The notes: generated from the letters alone by a model not told the origin. DNA of 64,000 bases from Aquimarina spongiae (GCF_900141785.1 NZ_FQYP01000008.1:299309-363308); one strand, 5' to 3'; positions 29,333 through 39,499 are shown, counted from the stretch's first letter. A program made the numbers and translations.

Positions 29333-31099
29333 ATGAATAAAACCATTGCTCATAACATAGAAATACTAAAAGAGACTGACAATTTTGAAGTGAGTATCAC
29401 TCCACTTCATGAGCATGATGGAGTAATGACTTACGAAATTAGTCTTAACTCTGAAACAGCATTTCGACCACAACCCATAACCATAAAATGGAAAATCCCA
29501 GCCATCAATATCAAAGGGGTCTGGAAGCCTACCACCGATTTTGCAAAACGGATCATGGATGATTGGGAATTAACACATATGGAATCCAGAATTTCATTAG
29601 ATGCGCCAGTTATTTCCCTGTTTGGCCACGATGACCAAAACGTAATTACATTTGCTTGTTCTGATACCATTAATGCCAAAGAACTAAATGCATTATACCG
29701 AGAAGAGGATAACCATATTTATTGTCATATTACTTTTTTTACCGAAAGGCACCATACCATATCCTCCTATAGCGCACAACTAAGAATAGATCAACACCCA
29801 AAACACTTCTCTACTGCTCTCAAGGAGGTCTCCCAATGGTGGAGTTCTTTTGAAAATATGACCCCCACTCATGTGCCTGATTTGGCTAAAGTACCTGTAT
29901 ATTCTACCTGGTATCAATTTCATCAAAAACTAGACACCACAAAACTGGTATCAGAGTGTAAACTGGCAGCATCTCTGGGGTACGAACTCATTATTTTGGA
30001 TGATGGTTGGCAAACCAATGATGAGAACAGAGGATATGATTACACAGGAGATTGGTTCCCGGAAAGAATTCCTAATATGGCTCAATTCGTAGAAGAAATT
30101 CATCAAACCGGGATGAAATTAGCATTATGGTACTCCGTTCCTTTTTGTGGTAAGAAATCAAAAGCATATCAAAAATTCAAAGGTAAATTTCTAACAGAAG
30201 AACATCGATGGGCTCCAGTCTTAGACCCAAGATATCCGGAAGTACGATCTTATCTGATTAGTCTTTATGTAAACGCATTAAAAGACTGGAACATCGATGG
30301 TTTCAAACTTGATTTTATTGACGAATTCAAAGTATATCCTGAAACCGTTCTTAATCGCGATAATGGGCGAGATTATTCTTCGGTAAACGAAGCGGTAGAC
30401 CGATTAATGACTGACGTTATCAACTCTTTACACGAAATTAAACCAGATGTAGTGATCGAGTTTCGACAAAAATATACCGGACCCGCCATGCGTAAATATG
30501 GAAATATGTTTAGAGCCTTTGATTGTCCAGGGGATTCTGCAATGAACCGCGTGAGAATTACAGATATCAAAATGTTATGCGGAGAAACTGTGGTACATAG
30601 TGATATGTTTACCTATCATCCTGACGAACCTGTTGAATTAAAAGCTCTACAATTAGTGAATGCACTTTTTGGTGTTCCTCAACTTTCTATTTTGCTCGAA
30701 AACGCTTCTGAAGAGGAATTGGCTATGATTTATTTCTATACCCATTATTGGAAAAAAAATACATCAATTTTCCTTGATGGAGATTTTGAACCCTGTAAAC
30801 CTTTGGCCAACTACCCTATTTTAAAATCTACCAAAGGAACAACAACTATCATTGGCGTGTATGATGATCATATTATTGATATAAAAAACCCAACAGATAA
30901 TATCGATATCATCAATGGAAAACTAAAAAATCAAGTCGTGATTAGCAGTGAAGAAAATCACGGTGCATACCATTGTACTATTTATGACTGTACCGGAAAA
31001 AAAATAAAAGAATCCAATATCATGCTTTTGATCGGAGTAGTACAAATTCAGGTTCCAGCTTGCGGGCTTATTCGACTTAAAAAAAGTAAAACCTCTTAA
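29333..31099 (+). CDS. GH36-type alpha-galactosidase, cytoplasmic
   Basis: A 588-residue glycoside hydrolase of the GH36/GH31 clan. The (beta/alpha)8 domain spans about 185-500: ILDDGWQ (221-227), then the KxD nucleophile motif in DGFKLDFID with D327 as the probable nucleophile, and FRAFDCPGDSAMNR (about 394-406), where an Asp is the probable acid/base. An N-terminal beta-sandwich and a short C-terminal beta domain flank it. There is no signal peptide, so it acts in the cytoplasm on a small imported galactoside. The neighbours (glycerol kinase/dehydrogenase fusion, GalE) point to an alpha-galactosyl-glycerol substrate; alpha-N-acetylgalactosaminidase activity or a raffinose-type sugar are alternatives. 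Confidence 0.85.
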   Translation: MNKTIAHNIEILKETDNFEVSITPLHEHDGVMTYEISLNSETAFRPQPITIKWKIPAINIKGVWKPTTDFAKRIMDDWELTHMESRISLDAPVISLFGHDDQNVITFACSDTINAKELNALYREEDNHIYCHITFFTERHHTISSYSAQLRIDQHPKHFSTALKEVSQWWSSFENMTPTHVPDLAKVPVYSTWYQFHQKLDTTKLVSECKLAASLGYELIILDDGWQTNDENRGYDYTGDWFPERIPNMAQFVEEIHQTGMKLALWYSVPFCGKKSKAYQKFKGKFLTEEHRWAPVLDPRYPEVRSYLISLYVNALKDWNIDGFKLDFIDEFKVYPETVLNRDNGRDYSSVNEAVDRLMTDVINSLHEIKPDVVIEFRQKYTGPAMRKYGNMFRAFDCPGDSAMNRVRITDIKMLCGETVVHSDMFTYHPDEPVELKALQLVNALFGVPQLSILLENASEEELAMIYFYTHYWKKNTSIFLDGDFEPCKPLANYPILKSTKGTTTIIGVYDDHIIDIKNPTDNIDIINGKLKNQVVISSEENHGAYHCTIYDCTGKKIKESNIMLLIGVVQIQVPACGLIRLKKSKTS

Positions 31100-31292
31100 A
31101 AATTTCCAGAAAAAATAAGATTTGAATGAAAGCAAATACCAAAACAAAGAATACAAACGATTACATTCCATTAAACTTGAATTTATCTTTTCTATTGACT
31201 TAATAATTCAGATATTTATGAGTAACAGGGGGTTACAAATCTCTTTTTAACAATCAGAAAACCCCGCTTCACACATCAAAAAAACAGTATCA

Positions 31293-34200
31293 ATGGATAA
31301 AAAATATATTGTAGCATTTGATCAGGGCACCACAAGCACCAGAGCTATTATTTTTGATCATCAAGGGACCATCTGTGGAATTTCACAAAAAGAACTCACT
31401 CAATATTACCCTCAACCTGGATGGGTAGAACATGATCCTATTGAGATTTTTTTGCATCAAAAAGAAGTTTTTGAAGATGTGCTACAAACTTCTAATATCT
31501 CGGTAGAAGAAATTGCAGCCATAGGTATTACGAATCAACGTGAAACCACAGTGGTTTGGGATAAAAAAACAGGAGAACCTATCCACAATGCTATTGTTTG
31601 GCTGGATAAAAGAACCACCAAAATATGTGAAGCTTTAAAAGCCAAAAATTTAAGCCCATATGTATCCAAGAATACAGGATTGGTCATTGATTCTTACTTT
31701 TCTGGCACCAAATTGAAATGGATTCTGGATCATGTAGAAGGAGCAAGAGAAAAAGCAGAACGTGGAGATTTATTATTTGGAACCATTGATACCTGGCTTA
31801 TTTGGAAATTCACTGAAGGAAAAATCCACGCTACAGATCATTCTAATGCTTCTCGTACCATGCTTTATAACATTATTAATTTAGAATGGGATGAAAAACT
31901 TTTACAAGCATTAGATGTTCCGAAAAGCGTACTTCCGAAAGTGCAGTACTCTTCTTCTGATTTTGGTAGCATTGTGTACAAAGGTCAAGAACTTCCTATT
32001 TATGGTGTAGCAGGAGATCAACAAGCTTCTCTTTTTGGTCAAGGAGGATACAAATCAGGAATGGCAAAGAACACATACGGGACTGGATGTTTTATGCTAT
32101 TGAATACCGGAAAAAAGCCTTACGAATCCAAGAACGGACTATTAACCACCCTATGCAGCAGTATTCCGGAAGATAATATCAAATATGCATTAGAAGGAAG
32201 TATTTTTGTTGGCGGAGCCTCTATTCAGTGGCTTAGAGACAAACTTCAAATCATAGATAAGGCTTCAGAAACCGAAGAAATCTGTATGTCTACCACGTCA
32301 TCAGAAGACTTATATGTCGTACCAGCCTTTGCTGGACTAGGCGCTCCCTATTGGGATATGGATGCCAAGGGAGCCATTTATGGACTTACTTTAGATTCTG
32401 GTAAAAACGAAATCATTAAAGCTACTGTTGAAGCCTTGGCTTATCAAACAAGAGATGTTTTGGAAGCAATGATAGAGGATAGTGGCAAACAGATGAAGGA
32501 GCTGAAGGTAGATGGTGGCGCTTCTGCGAACAATTACTTGATGCAGTTTCAAGCTGACATCCTTAATGTAGATGTTGATCGTCCTAAAATGCTGGAAGTA
32601 ACTGCTCTTGGAGCAGCCTTCCTGGCAGGGATAAAAGCAGGAATCTGGAGCAAAAAGGATATCGCCAAGATACGTGACGTTGATCAGGTTTTTGCTCCGC
32701 AAATCACCGAGCATCATCGCAACAGAAAATACACAGGTTGGAAACAAGCTGTAGAACGCACCAAAACTGCAAACACCAATATGTTATCGGTAAAAGAAGA
32801 TGCTCCTATTCGCTTTTCGGTGTTAGATCGTAAAACACAGGTACTGAAAGCACAAAAAGAAAAACATGATCTGGTGATTATTGGCGGAGGCGTAACGGGA
32901 GCAGGCATCGCCCTCGATGCAGCATCAAGAGGATTAAAAGTATGTTTGGTAGAAAAAAATGATTTTGCTTCTGGCACCAGTAACAAATCAACAAAACTTG
33001 TTCATGGTGGACTTCGATATCTAAAGCAAATGGAAATAGGCCTCGTCAAAGAATCCGGAACCGAAAGGGCTACAGTGCACAAACTGGCTCCGCACCTCGT
33101 AGTTCCTGAGAAAATGCTACTCCCGCTTGTGGAAGGTGGCACATACGGTAAAGTTATGGCTTCTATAGGATTAAAAGTATATGATTTTTTGGCCAATGTT
33201 GAAGGTGATGATAAACGTCAAATGCTAAATGCAGAAGAAACCAAAACCAAAGAACCATTACTTAATGACAAAGGGCTTACAGGCGGAGGATATTATGCAG
33301 AATACAGAACAGACGACGCCCGATTAACCATAGAACTTCTTAAAAAAGCAGCTTCATATGGTGCCAACAGCATTAATTATTGTGAAATGGTGTCCTTCAA
33401 TTACAGTGAAGAAGGAAAAATCCAAAGTGTACAATGCTTGGATCATAATACGCAAGAGGAATTTGTGATCAAATCCAGAAACTTTGTTTCTGCTGCAGGA
33501 CCTTGGGTAGATCTTTTAAGAACAAAAGATCAATCCATGAATAACAAACACCTGCATCTTACCAAAGGGGTACATCTGGTATTTTCTAGAGAACGTTTTC
33601 CACTCACTCAATCGGTCTACTTTGATGTCCCAGATGGAAGAATGATATTTGCCATTCCCAGAGGAAGAACAACCTACGTAGGTACTACAGACACTAATTA
33701 CAGTGCAAATCTGAATCGAGTTGTCGCTACAGAATCCGATGCTTCCTATCTACTGGAAGCCGTAAATTATATGTTTCCATCATTACAATTAAAACAAGAA
33801 GATATGGAATCTAATTGGGCTGGACTTCGACCTTTGATTCACGAAGATGGAAAAGACCCTTCAGAATTATCTCGAAAGGACGAGATCTTTCACTCTGACA
33901 CAGGACTAATATCTATTGCAGGAGGAAAACTTACTGGATATAGAAAAATGTCACAACGCGTCATTGATGTTGTGCTAAAAACAATGAGTTCAAAGAGAAG
34001 AGAGCAATTTTCGAGATCGCATACGGATAAGATACCGCTTACCAGTGATCCTCTTCATGACAATAACGAAGTACAGAAGTATTTAGAACAAATTGAGCTA
34101 GAGTTAAAGGAATTGAAGGTTAATGATCCTTATTATGGGCAATACCTGGTATCCAACTATGGAAAACAATCTGATATTATTATCAGTAAGGCGAGTTATT

Positions 34201-34472
34201 TTTTGAATGATGCGATCGAAGAGCAATTGATTAGAGCAGAGCTATGGTATTGCATACACCATGAAATGACGAATGGATTGTCGGATTTCTTTGTAAGGAG
34301 AACCGGCAGGCTTTATTTTGACATCCATAGTGTGCACCAATATCGATCTATTGTCGAAGAAGATTTGGTAAAATACCTAGGTTGGGACGAAGATAGATTG
34401 CAATCCGAAAATCAATATTTAGATATGCTGTTACGAGATGCAGCCACCTACTATAAACACGAAATCAACTAA
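31293..34472 (+). CDS. Glycerol kinase-glycerol-3-phosphate dehydrogenase fusion protein
   Basis: One uninterrupted 1059-residue frame joining two enzymes. Residues 1-492 form a complete FGGY glycerol kinase: AFDQGTTSTRAIIFD at the N-terminus, R83-E84 in NQRETTVVWD, the catalytic-base region GVAGDQQASLFGQ (D242), GTGCFMLLNTG, and KVDGGASANNYLMQFQAD. Residues from about 510 to 1059 form a complete FAD-dependent GlpD dehydrogenase: dinucleotide motif GGGVTGAG (531-538), ASRGLKVCLVEKNDFASGTS, KLVHGGLRYL, and a C-terminal helical domain. The linker is only about 20-35 residues. Together they turn glycerol into dihydroxyacetone phosphate with electrons to quinone. An internal ATG at residue 497 lies at the junction, but I see no clear separate start signal. 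No glpF is nearby. The symporter gene starts 2 nt after the stop. Confidence 0.93.
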   Translation: MDKKYIVAFDQGTTSTRAIIFDHQGTICGISQKELTQYYPQPGWVEHDPIEIFLHQKEVFEDVLQTSNISVEEIAAIGITNQRETTVVWDKKTGEPIHNAIVWLDKRTTKICEALKAKNLSPYVSKNTGLVIDSYFSGTKLKWILDHVEGAREKAERGDLLFGTIDTWLIWKFTEGKIHATDHSNASRTMLYNIINLEWDEKLLQALDVPKSVLPKVQYSSSDFGSIVYKGQELPIYGVAGDQQASLFGQGGYKSGMAKNTYGTGCFMLLNTGKKPYESKNGLLTTLCSSIPEDNIKYALEGSIFVGGASIQWLRDKLQIIDKASETEEICMSTTSSEDLYVVPAFAGLGAPYWDMDAKGAIYGLTLDSGKNEIIKATVEALAYQTRDVLEAMIEDSGKQMKELKVDGGASANNYLMQFQADILNVDVDRPKMLEVTALGAAFLAGIKAGIWSKKDIAKIRDVDQVFAPQITEHHRNRKYTGWKQAVERTKTANTNMLSVKEDAPIRFSVLDRKTQVLKAQKEKHDLVIIGGGVTGAGIALDAASRGLKVCLVEKNDFASGTSNKSTKLVHGGLRYLKQMEIGLVKESGTERATVHKLAPHLVVPEKMLLPLVEGGTYGKVMASIGLKVYDFLANVEGDDKRQMLNAEETKTKEPLLNDKGLTGGGYYAEYRTDDARLTIELLKKAASYGANSINYCEMVSFNYSEEGKIQSVQCLDHNTQEEFVIKSRNFVSAAGPWVDLLRTKDQSMNNKHLHLTKGVHLVFSRERFPLTQSVYFDVPDGRMIFAIPRGRTTYVGTTDTNYSANLNRVVATESDASYLLEAVNYMFPSLQLKQEDMESNWAGLRPLIHEDGKDPSELSRKDEIFHSDTGLISIAGGKLTGYRKMSQRVIDVVLKTMSSKRREQFSRSHTDKIPLTSDPLHDNNEVQKYLEQIELELKELKVNDPYYGQYLVSNYGKQSDIIISKASYFLNDAIEEQLIRAELWYCIHHEMTNGLSDFFVRRTGRLYFDIHSVHQYRSIVEEDLVKYLGWDEDRLQSENQYLDMLLRDAATYYKHEIN

Positions 34473-34474
34473 TT

Positions 34475-36043
34475 ATGGGGAATGAAATTAGCACTATAGA
34501 TATCACGGTAATTGTTATTTACTTTATCGCAGTTATGCTCATTGGTCTTTACGTAGCAAGAAGCACCAAAACCGGCGAAGATCTTTTTCTTGGTGGAAGA
34601 TCTTTTGGATGGGGACTCATAGGATTATCACTGTTTGCATCAAACATTTCTACCTCTACCATCATCGGATTGTCTGGAGCGGCATATAGCTCGGGCATTG
34701 TACAGTCCGTATACGAGTGGATGACAGGTATACCGCTTATTATAGCTGCACTAATTTTCATACCACTATATCTAAAATCCAAAATCACCACTATTCCGGA
34801 GTTTTTAGAACTGCGTTTTGACAATCGATCCAGAACATTTTTTTCTGCAATCACCATATTCACCAGTATTGTTGTAGATACTGCAGGAGGATTGTACGCC
34901 GGATCTATTGTACTACAAGCATTTTTCCCGGAGTTAGTGATTTGGCAAACTTGTTTAATTCTGGCTTTGGTAGCTGGTCTATATACCGCTTTTGGAGGAC
35001 TAAAAGCCGTAGTTTACACAGATGCTATACAAGCGATTATATTGATTATAGGATGTTCTGTATTATCCTATATGTTATTCGAAAAACTAGACTTCTCATG
35101 GAGTAATGTGGTTTCTAACGCTCCAGAAGGGCATTTATCTATTATTCGCCCGGCAGACGATGAATCTTTACCTTGGCCCGGTTTAATAATGGCAGTTCCG
35201 ATTTTAGGTTTCTGGTACTGGACTACTAACCAATATATCGTACAACGAGTACTGGGTGCCAAAAACATACAGCATGCGCGTTGGGGTGTTATACTAGCAA
35301 GCTTCCTTAAAATTGTTCCACTTTTTATTATGGTAATCCCAGGAGCAATGGCCATTGGACTATTTCCGGGTCTAGAAAATCCAGATCAGGTATTCCCGAC
35401 TACGGTAATGAAAGTATTGCCTGTAGGACTTGTAGGTTTGGTATTGGCTGGATTGATCTCTGCTATTATGTCTAGTGTAGATTCTACATTAAACTCTGCC
35501 TCGACATTGGTAGTAATCGATTTCATAAAGACTAGAAAGAAAGATATTACAGAAAAACAAGTGCTCAACTATGGTAGAATAACCACCGTAGTCCTAATGA
35601 TTATTGCTGCAGTGTGGGCACCTTTGATCGCAAATTTTGGTGGTATTTGGGCATATCTACAACAAATGTTTTCAATCATTGTGCCTCCTATTGCTGTTCT
35701 TTTTTTGGTAGGCGTTTTTTACAAAAGAGGAAATGGTACGGGGGCATTTTGGACTTTAATTTTAGGGACTTTGGGGGGTGTAATTTTGTTTATTCTGGGA
35801 CAAAAAGATATTTGGACACTCCACTATACCTATAATGTAGGAATCATGGTAGTTATAAGTACTATATTATTTATAGTTATCAGCCAGTTTTCGTCACCTC
35901 CGGAAGTGCAAAAGATCCAGTTATACACCTTCAACAAAGAACTATTGAAAACAGAAAAGGAAGTTTCCTGGTATCTGGATTATAGGTATCACATTGTCAT
36001 CTTATTGGCGGCAATAGGTTTCTTAATGATTAAATTTTGGTAA
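34475..36043 (+). CDS. Sodium/solute symporter (SSS family, SLC5-like)
   Basis: A 522-residue inner-membrane transporter with about 13-14 helices. SSS family features include the first helix after IDITVIVIYFIAVM, GGRSFGWGLIGLSLFASNIS, and the conserved GLYTAFGGLKAVVYTDAIQ and ISAIMSSVDSTLNSAST segments with the sodium-site serines. Members carry sugars, myo-inositol or similar polyols. It follows the fusion gene by 2 nt and so is translated with it. I infer that it carries the galactosyl-glycerol (or galactose) from periplasm to cytoplasm; the intracellular GH36 favours uptake of the intact glycoside. Confidence 0.9.
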   Translation: MGNEISTIDITVIVIYFIAVMLIGLYVARSTKTGEDLFLGGRSFGWGLIGLSLFASNISTSTIIGLSGAAYSSGIVQSVYEWMTGIPLIIAALIFIPLYLKSKITTIPEFLELRFDNRSRTFFSAITIFTSIVVDTAGGLYAGSIVLQAFFPELVIWQTCLILALVAGLYTAFGGLKAVVYTDAIQAIILIIGCSVLSYMLFEKLDFSWSNVVSNAPEGHLSIIRPADDESLPWPGLIMAVPILGFWYWTTNQYIVQRVLGAKNIQHARWGVILASFLKIVPLFIMVIPGAMAIGLFPGLENPDQVFPTTVMKVLPVGLVGLVLAGLISAIMSSVDSTLNSASTLVVIDFIKTRKKDITEKQVLNYGRITTVVLMIIAAVWAPLIANFGGIWAYLQQMFSIIVPPIAVLFLVGVFYKRGNGTGAFWTLILGTLGGVILFILGQKDIWTLHYTYNVGIMVVISTILFIVISQFSSPPEVQKIQLYTFNKELLKTEKEVSWYLDYRYHIVILLAAIGFLMIKFW

Positions 36044-36144
36044 AACGATCATTCTTTAGGAGTAATACTTTTTGATTCTTTTTCAAATGTATAAATTTGT
36101 CAACCCCCTTTATAAAAAGAGAATCTTAATTAATTTAAAAGAAT

Positions 36145-37161
36145 ATGAAAATTTTAGTTACGGGAGGATTAGGTTTTATAGGTTCTCATACTGTAGTAGA
36201 ATTGCAAAATGAAGGGTTTGAAGTTGTTATCATTGACAATTGTTCTAATTCGTCTCCTGATGTTTTGGAAAGAATTACCAGAATTACCGGAAAGAAACCC
36301 GTTTTTGAAGAATTTGACCTTAGAGAAAAAGATAAGGTTCAAGAATTTTTCAATCGCCATCAGGATATACAGGGTGTCATTCATTTTGCGGCTTCTAAAG
36401 CAGTTGGAGAAAGCGTAGAAAACCCATTGTTATATTATGAAAACAATCTTTCTACTTTGGTCTACCTGTTACAGGAGCTTACCGCAAAAGCCTCTTCGAA
36501 TTTTATTTTTAGTTCTTCTTGTACCGTTTATGGTCAGGCAGAAGAGTTACCAATAACAGAGAATGCTCCGGTAAAAACCGCGGAATCTCCGTACGGAAAC
36601 ACTAAACAAATAGGCGAAGAGATCATTAGGGATACTTGCAAAGTAAACACCTCTTTAAAAGCCATTTCTCTTCGATATTTTAACCCTATTGGCGCGCATA
36701 TATCTGCAGAGATTGGAGAATTACCTATTGGTGTACCTCAAAATTTGGTTCCGTATATTACTCAAACCGCAATAGGACTAAGAGAACAACTCTCAGTTTT
36801 TGGAGACGATTATCCTACACAAGATGGCACATGTATCAGAGATTACATTCATGTAGTGGATTTGGCAAAAGCTCATGTCGTAGCCTTACAACGCTTGATT
36901 AATAGCAAAAACGAATCGAATTACGAAGTTTTTAATGTAGGTACAGGAACTGGTAGTAGCGTGCTAGAAGTTATTCAATCCTTCGAAAAGGTTTCTGGAC
37001 AAAAATTAAATTATAAGATTGTTGATCGAAGAGAAGGAGATATTACCGCTGCTTATGCAGATACCACAAAGGCTAATAATATTCTTGGCTGGAAAGCACA
37101 AAGTAGTCTTGACGATTCATTAGGTTCTGCATGGAAATGGGAACAAAAAGTGAGAAGTTAA
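36145..37161 (+). CDS. galE: UDP-glucose 4-epimerase GalE
   Basis: A 338-residue short-chain dehydrogenase that interconverts UDP-galactose and UDP-glucose, the last step of the Leloir pathway. It has the NAD motif GGLGFIGSHT, the SCTVYG segment with the catalytic Ser/Thr, and YGNTK (Tyr-xxx-Lys). SLRYFNPIGAH is the GalE family signature. It closes the locus and is followed by a terminator at 37198. galK and galT, needed to make UDP-galactose from galactose, are not in the window. Confidence 0.95.
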   Translation: MKILVTGGLGFIGSHTVVELQNEGFEVVIIDNCSNSSPDVLERITRITGKKPVFEEFDLREKDKVQEFFNRHQDIQGVIHFAASKAVGESVENPLLYYENNLSTLVYLLQELTAKASSNFIFSSSCTVYGQAEELPITENAPVKTAESPYGNTKQIGEEIIRDTCKVNTSLKAISLRYFNPIGAHISAEIGELPIGVPQNLVPYITQTAIGLREQLSVFGDDYPTQDGTCIRDYIHVVDLAKAHVVALQRLINSKNESNYEVFNVGTGTGSSVLEVIQSFEKVSGQKLNYKIVDRREGDITAAYADTTKANNILGWKAQSSLDDSLGSAWKWEQKVRS

Positions 37162-37197
37162 CCGGGATTATATCGACTTTAATTAATTCAAATACAT

Positions 37198-37229
37198 AAA
37201 AAAACCTGAGTAAAAACTCAGGTTTTTTT
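37198..37229 (+). terminator. Intrinsic terminator after galE
   Basis: Arms AAAAAACCTGAG and CTCAGGTTTTTT with a 5-nt loop, flanked by A and T runs. It probably serves both galE and the convergent ppiD gene. Confidence 0.85.
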
Positions 37230-37253
37230 ATGTATTATTTTGTTCTCTATCTA

Positions 37254-39374
37254 CTAGTAGAACTTAGCTCTCTTATCTTCAATTTCAGCGGCTTCTTTAA
37301 GCGCATCAAATACGGAGGCATTAACCAATCCTGCACTTGATTTTGAAGCTTGAGAAGCATAGCTCATGTACGTATCCAATCCGCTTGCTGGCTCTTTCTT
37401 AGTCACTTCGATTACATATACTCCATTGTTTCCAACAATTGGCTGAGAAACCGTTCCTTGCTCTAATGCAAATGCTGTTCCTACTACTACAGGCTCAGTA
37501 CCAGCTCCTCCAATGGTAGGAGTTTTCATAGTTAAAGCAGCAGCAGTTTTTACAGTTTGTCCCTGTGAACTAGCAATAGCATCCAAAGAACTACCAGAAA
37601 TTTTATTCTTAAGCATTTCTGCTTTCTTTTCCTTAATTAATATTGGCTTTACTGTTGGGCTAGCGTCTGCAACAGTCATCGTTCCTTTATCTGCCTTTGC
37701 AGTTAATTGAACTACCGCATATCCATCAGGAATATCAAAACGCTTGATATCACCTACCTTAGACTCTTCGTTAAACGCCCATTGAACGATTGCTCTTTTG
37801 GCACCTAATCCAGGGATGTTTTCATCAAGTTCTTTAATCTTATTTACAGGACGTACCGCCAATTCATTTTCTTTAGAAACTTCTTCAAAATCCTTGTCTC
37901 TTGCAGCAATTTGAAACTTGGTAGTTTCGGTAAAAATCGCATTGATTGTTTTTTCGCTAGGCTCTACCTTTTGAGCAACCGTAGCAACTTTTACAGTTTT
38001 TTGTGGATTCTTTTGATCATCGATTCTTATGATATGGTATCCAAACTGAGTCTCAACAATACCTTGATTACCTACAGCACCATCAAAACAATAGTCATTA
38101 AAAGCTGGCACCATAGTTCCTGGTACAAAATACCCCAAATCTCCTCCTTTATCTTTATTCGAGTTATCTGCAGAATATTGAGCTGCCAACTCGGTAAACT
38201 TATCTGCATTACCTTTTACCACATTGGAAATACTATCGGCTAATGCTTTTGCCTCTTCTTTGGTACGCTTTACTTCTCCAGCTGTACGAAGACCTTCCCA
38301 AGCCACTAAAATATGACTTGCCTGTACAGAATCTGGCATTTGTTTCTGTGCTATTACCTTAGATACTTTAAAGAAGTCTCCATCTTTATAGGGTCCATAT
38401 ACTTGTCCGATCTCTAAGTTGTAAATTGTATCTGCTACAGTAGCAGGAAGATTCTTTTTGAATTTGAAGCTATCATCAAACTTCAATACCGAATACTGAT
38501 TTACAAATTCTTCTGCATTCTCTGCATTTCTAAATCCAGGAACCGTATCTGTCTTTTTTGTGTTTTCGTTAAATTCTGCTCTATCATCCAATAATAAGGC
38601 AACTCTTTCCTTTATTTCATTTTCGTCTTCTTCGCTTGGCTTTTCGTTAAAGATTACATAGCGTATACTTCGAGAAGCCTCTGCTTCATACTGATCTACA
38701 TTCTTGTTGATATACTCTTTGATTTCAGCATCTGACACCTGAACATCTGCATCTTGAATACCAGAATATGGAAGCTGAACGTATTTGATATCTACTTTGT
38801 CATTTTCCATTTTATAAGAAAGCTCTCCTTCTTTTAAAGTAGCTCCCACTCCTGCCTTAATCATATTAAGATAGGTCTCTTCTCTAGCTCCTTTACTCAC
38901 TGATGCTTCATAGTCCAACCACTGCTGATATGCTTGAGGTGATGTTGCTTTTACATTAGCAACATATTCTTGCATTTTTAATTTATCAAAAACACCAGCT
39001 TCGTTCTGAAAAGTAGGATTGTTTGCTAATCCTTCTGCCAATAATTCATTCACCTGATCTTTCCCAACCTGGATTCCAAGTTCATCAAATTGCTCTTCAA
39101 AAACAGCTTCACGAATTTGTTGATTCCAAACATAATTCACAGCTTGAATGCTTGAAGATCCTCCTCCAAAACCTCTAGAAGCAGCCTCTACTTTTCTAGC
39201 AAAGTCAGTTCTATCAATATCTTTTCCATTTATTGTAGCGATAGTATTCTCAGCATTTTGAGAGATAGCTCCTCCATTACGTATCAAATCAGCAAGCACG
39301 AAAGAAAAAAGTGCTAGTGCGATTATAACGATCAAAAAAACCGAGCGCTGTCTAATTTTATTTAAAACTGCCAT
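37254..39374 (-). CDS. ppiD: Peptidyl-prolyl isomerase, PpiD/SurA-like membrane chaperone
   Basis: A 706-residue periplasmic folding factor anchored by one N-terminal helix (about 11-30, SVFLIVIIALALFSFVLADL). A SurA-N-like chaperone region follows (about 35-250), then a parvulin rotamase domain (about 350-465, QASHILVAWEG, GGDLGYFVPGTMVPAFND, GYHIIRIDD), then a second chaperone-type region. The architecture matches PpiD, which works on outer-membrane proteins emerging from the Sec translocon. It is the last minus-strand gene before galE and probably has its own promoter, because a 125-nt gap separates it from the lysoplasmalogenase gene. Confidence 0.92.
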   Translation of the reverse strand: MAVLNKIRQRSVFLIVIIALALFSFVLADLIRNGGAISQNAENTIATINGKDIDRTDFARKVEAASRGFGGGSSSIQAVNYVWNQQIREAVFEEQFDELGIQVGKDQVNELLAEGLANNPTFQNEAGVFDKLKMQEYVANVKATSPQAYQQWLDYEASVSKGAREETYLNMIKAGVGATLKEGELSYKMENDKVDIKYVQLPYSGIQDADVQVSDAEIKEYINKNVDQYEAEASRSIRYVIFNEKPSEEDENEIKERVALLLDDRAEFNENTKKTDTVPGFRNAENAEEFVNQYSVLKFDDSFKFKKNLPATVADTIYNLEIGQVYGPYKDGDFFKVSKVIAQKQMPDSVQASHILVAWEGLRTAGEVKRTKEEAKALADSISNVVKGNADKFTELAAQYSADNSNKDKGGDLGYFVPGTMVPAFNDYCFDGAVGNQGIVETQFGYHIIRIDDQKNPQKTVKVATVAQKVEPSEKTINAIFTETTKFQIAARDKDFEEVSKENELAVRPVNKIKELDENIPGLGAKRAIVQWAFNEESKVGDIKRFDIPDGYAVVQLTAKADKGTMTVADASPTVKPILIKEKKAEMLKNKISGSSLDAIASSQGQTVKTAAALTMKTPTIGGAGTEPVVVGTAFALEQGTVSQPIVGNNGVYVIEVTKKEPASGLDTYMSYASQASKSSAGLVNASVFDALKEAAEIEDKRAKFY

Positions 39375-39391
39375 GTTACGTGTAATTTATT

Positions 39392-39399
39392 CAAATATA
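39392..39399 (-). promoter_or_regulatory. -7 element upstream of ppiD
   Basis: TATATTTG on the minus strand, a perfect TAnnTTTG, 18 nt before the ATG. No clear -33 TTTG was found at the right distance, so this is only a probable promoter. Confidence 0.4.
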
Positions 39400-39499
39400 G
39401 TGGGCGAAAATACCATTTTATTAGAATAATACCAATTAAAACACTAAAGTCTTACGAAGTTTTTTTTCCTAAAATTTACATCCCTCAATTAAAGCATTT

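Noticed and set aside
32773..32800. Independent glpD start at the internal ATG (residue 497)
   Set aside because: No recognisable translation signal and the frame is continuous; noted only as a possibility.
31293..34472. Possibility that the GlpK-GlpD fusion is an assembly error
   Set aside because: The frame is continuous through a plausible linker, both domains are complete, and the downstream gene follows 2 nt after the stop; kept as real but open to resequencing.
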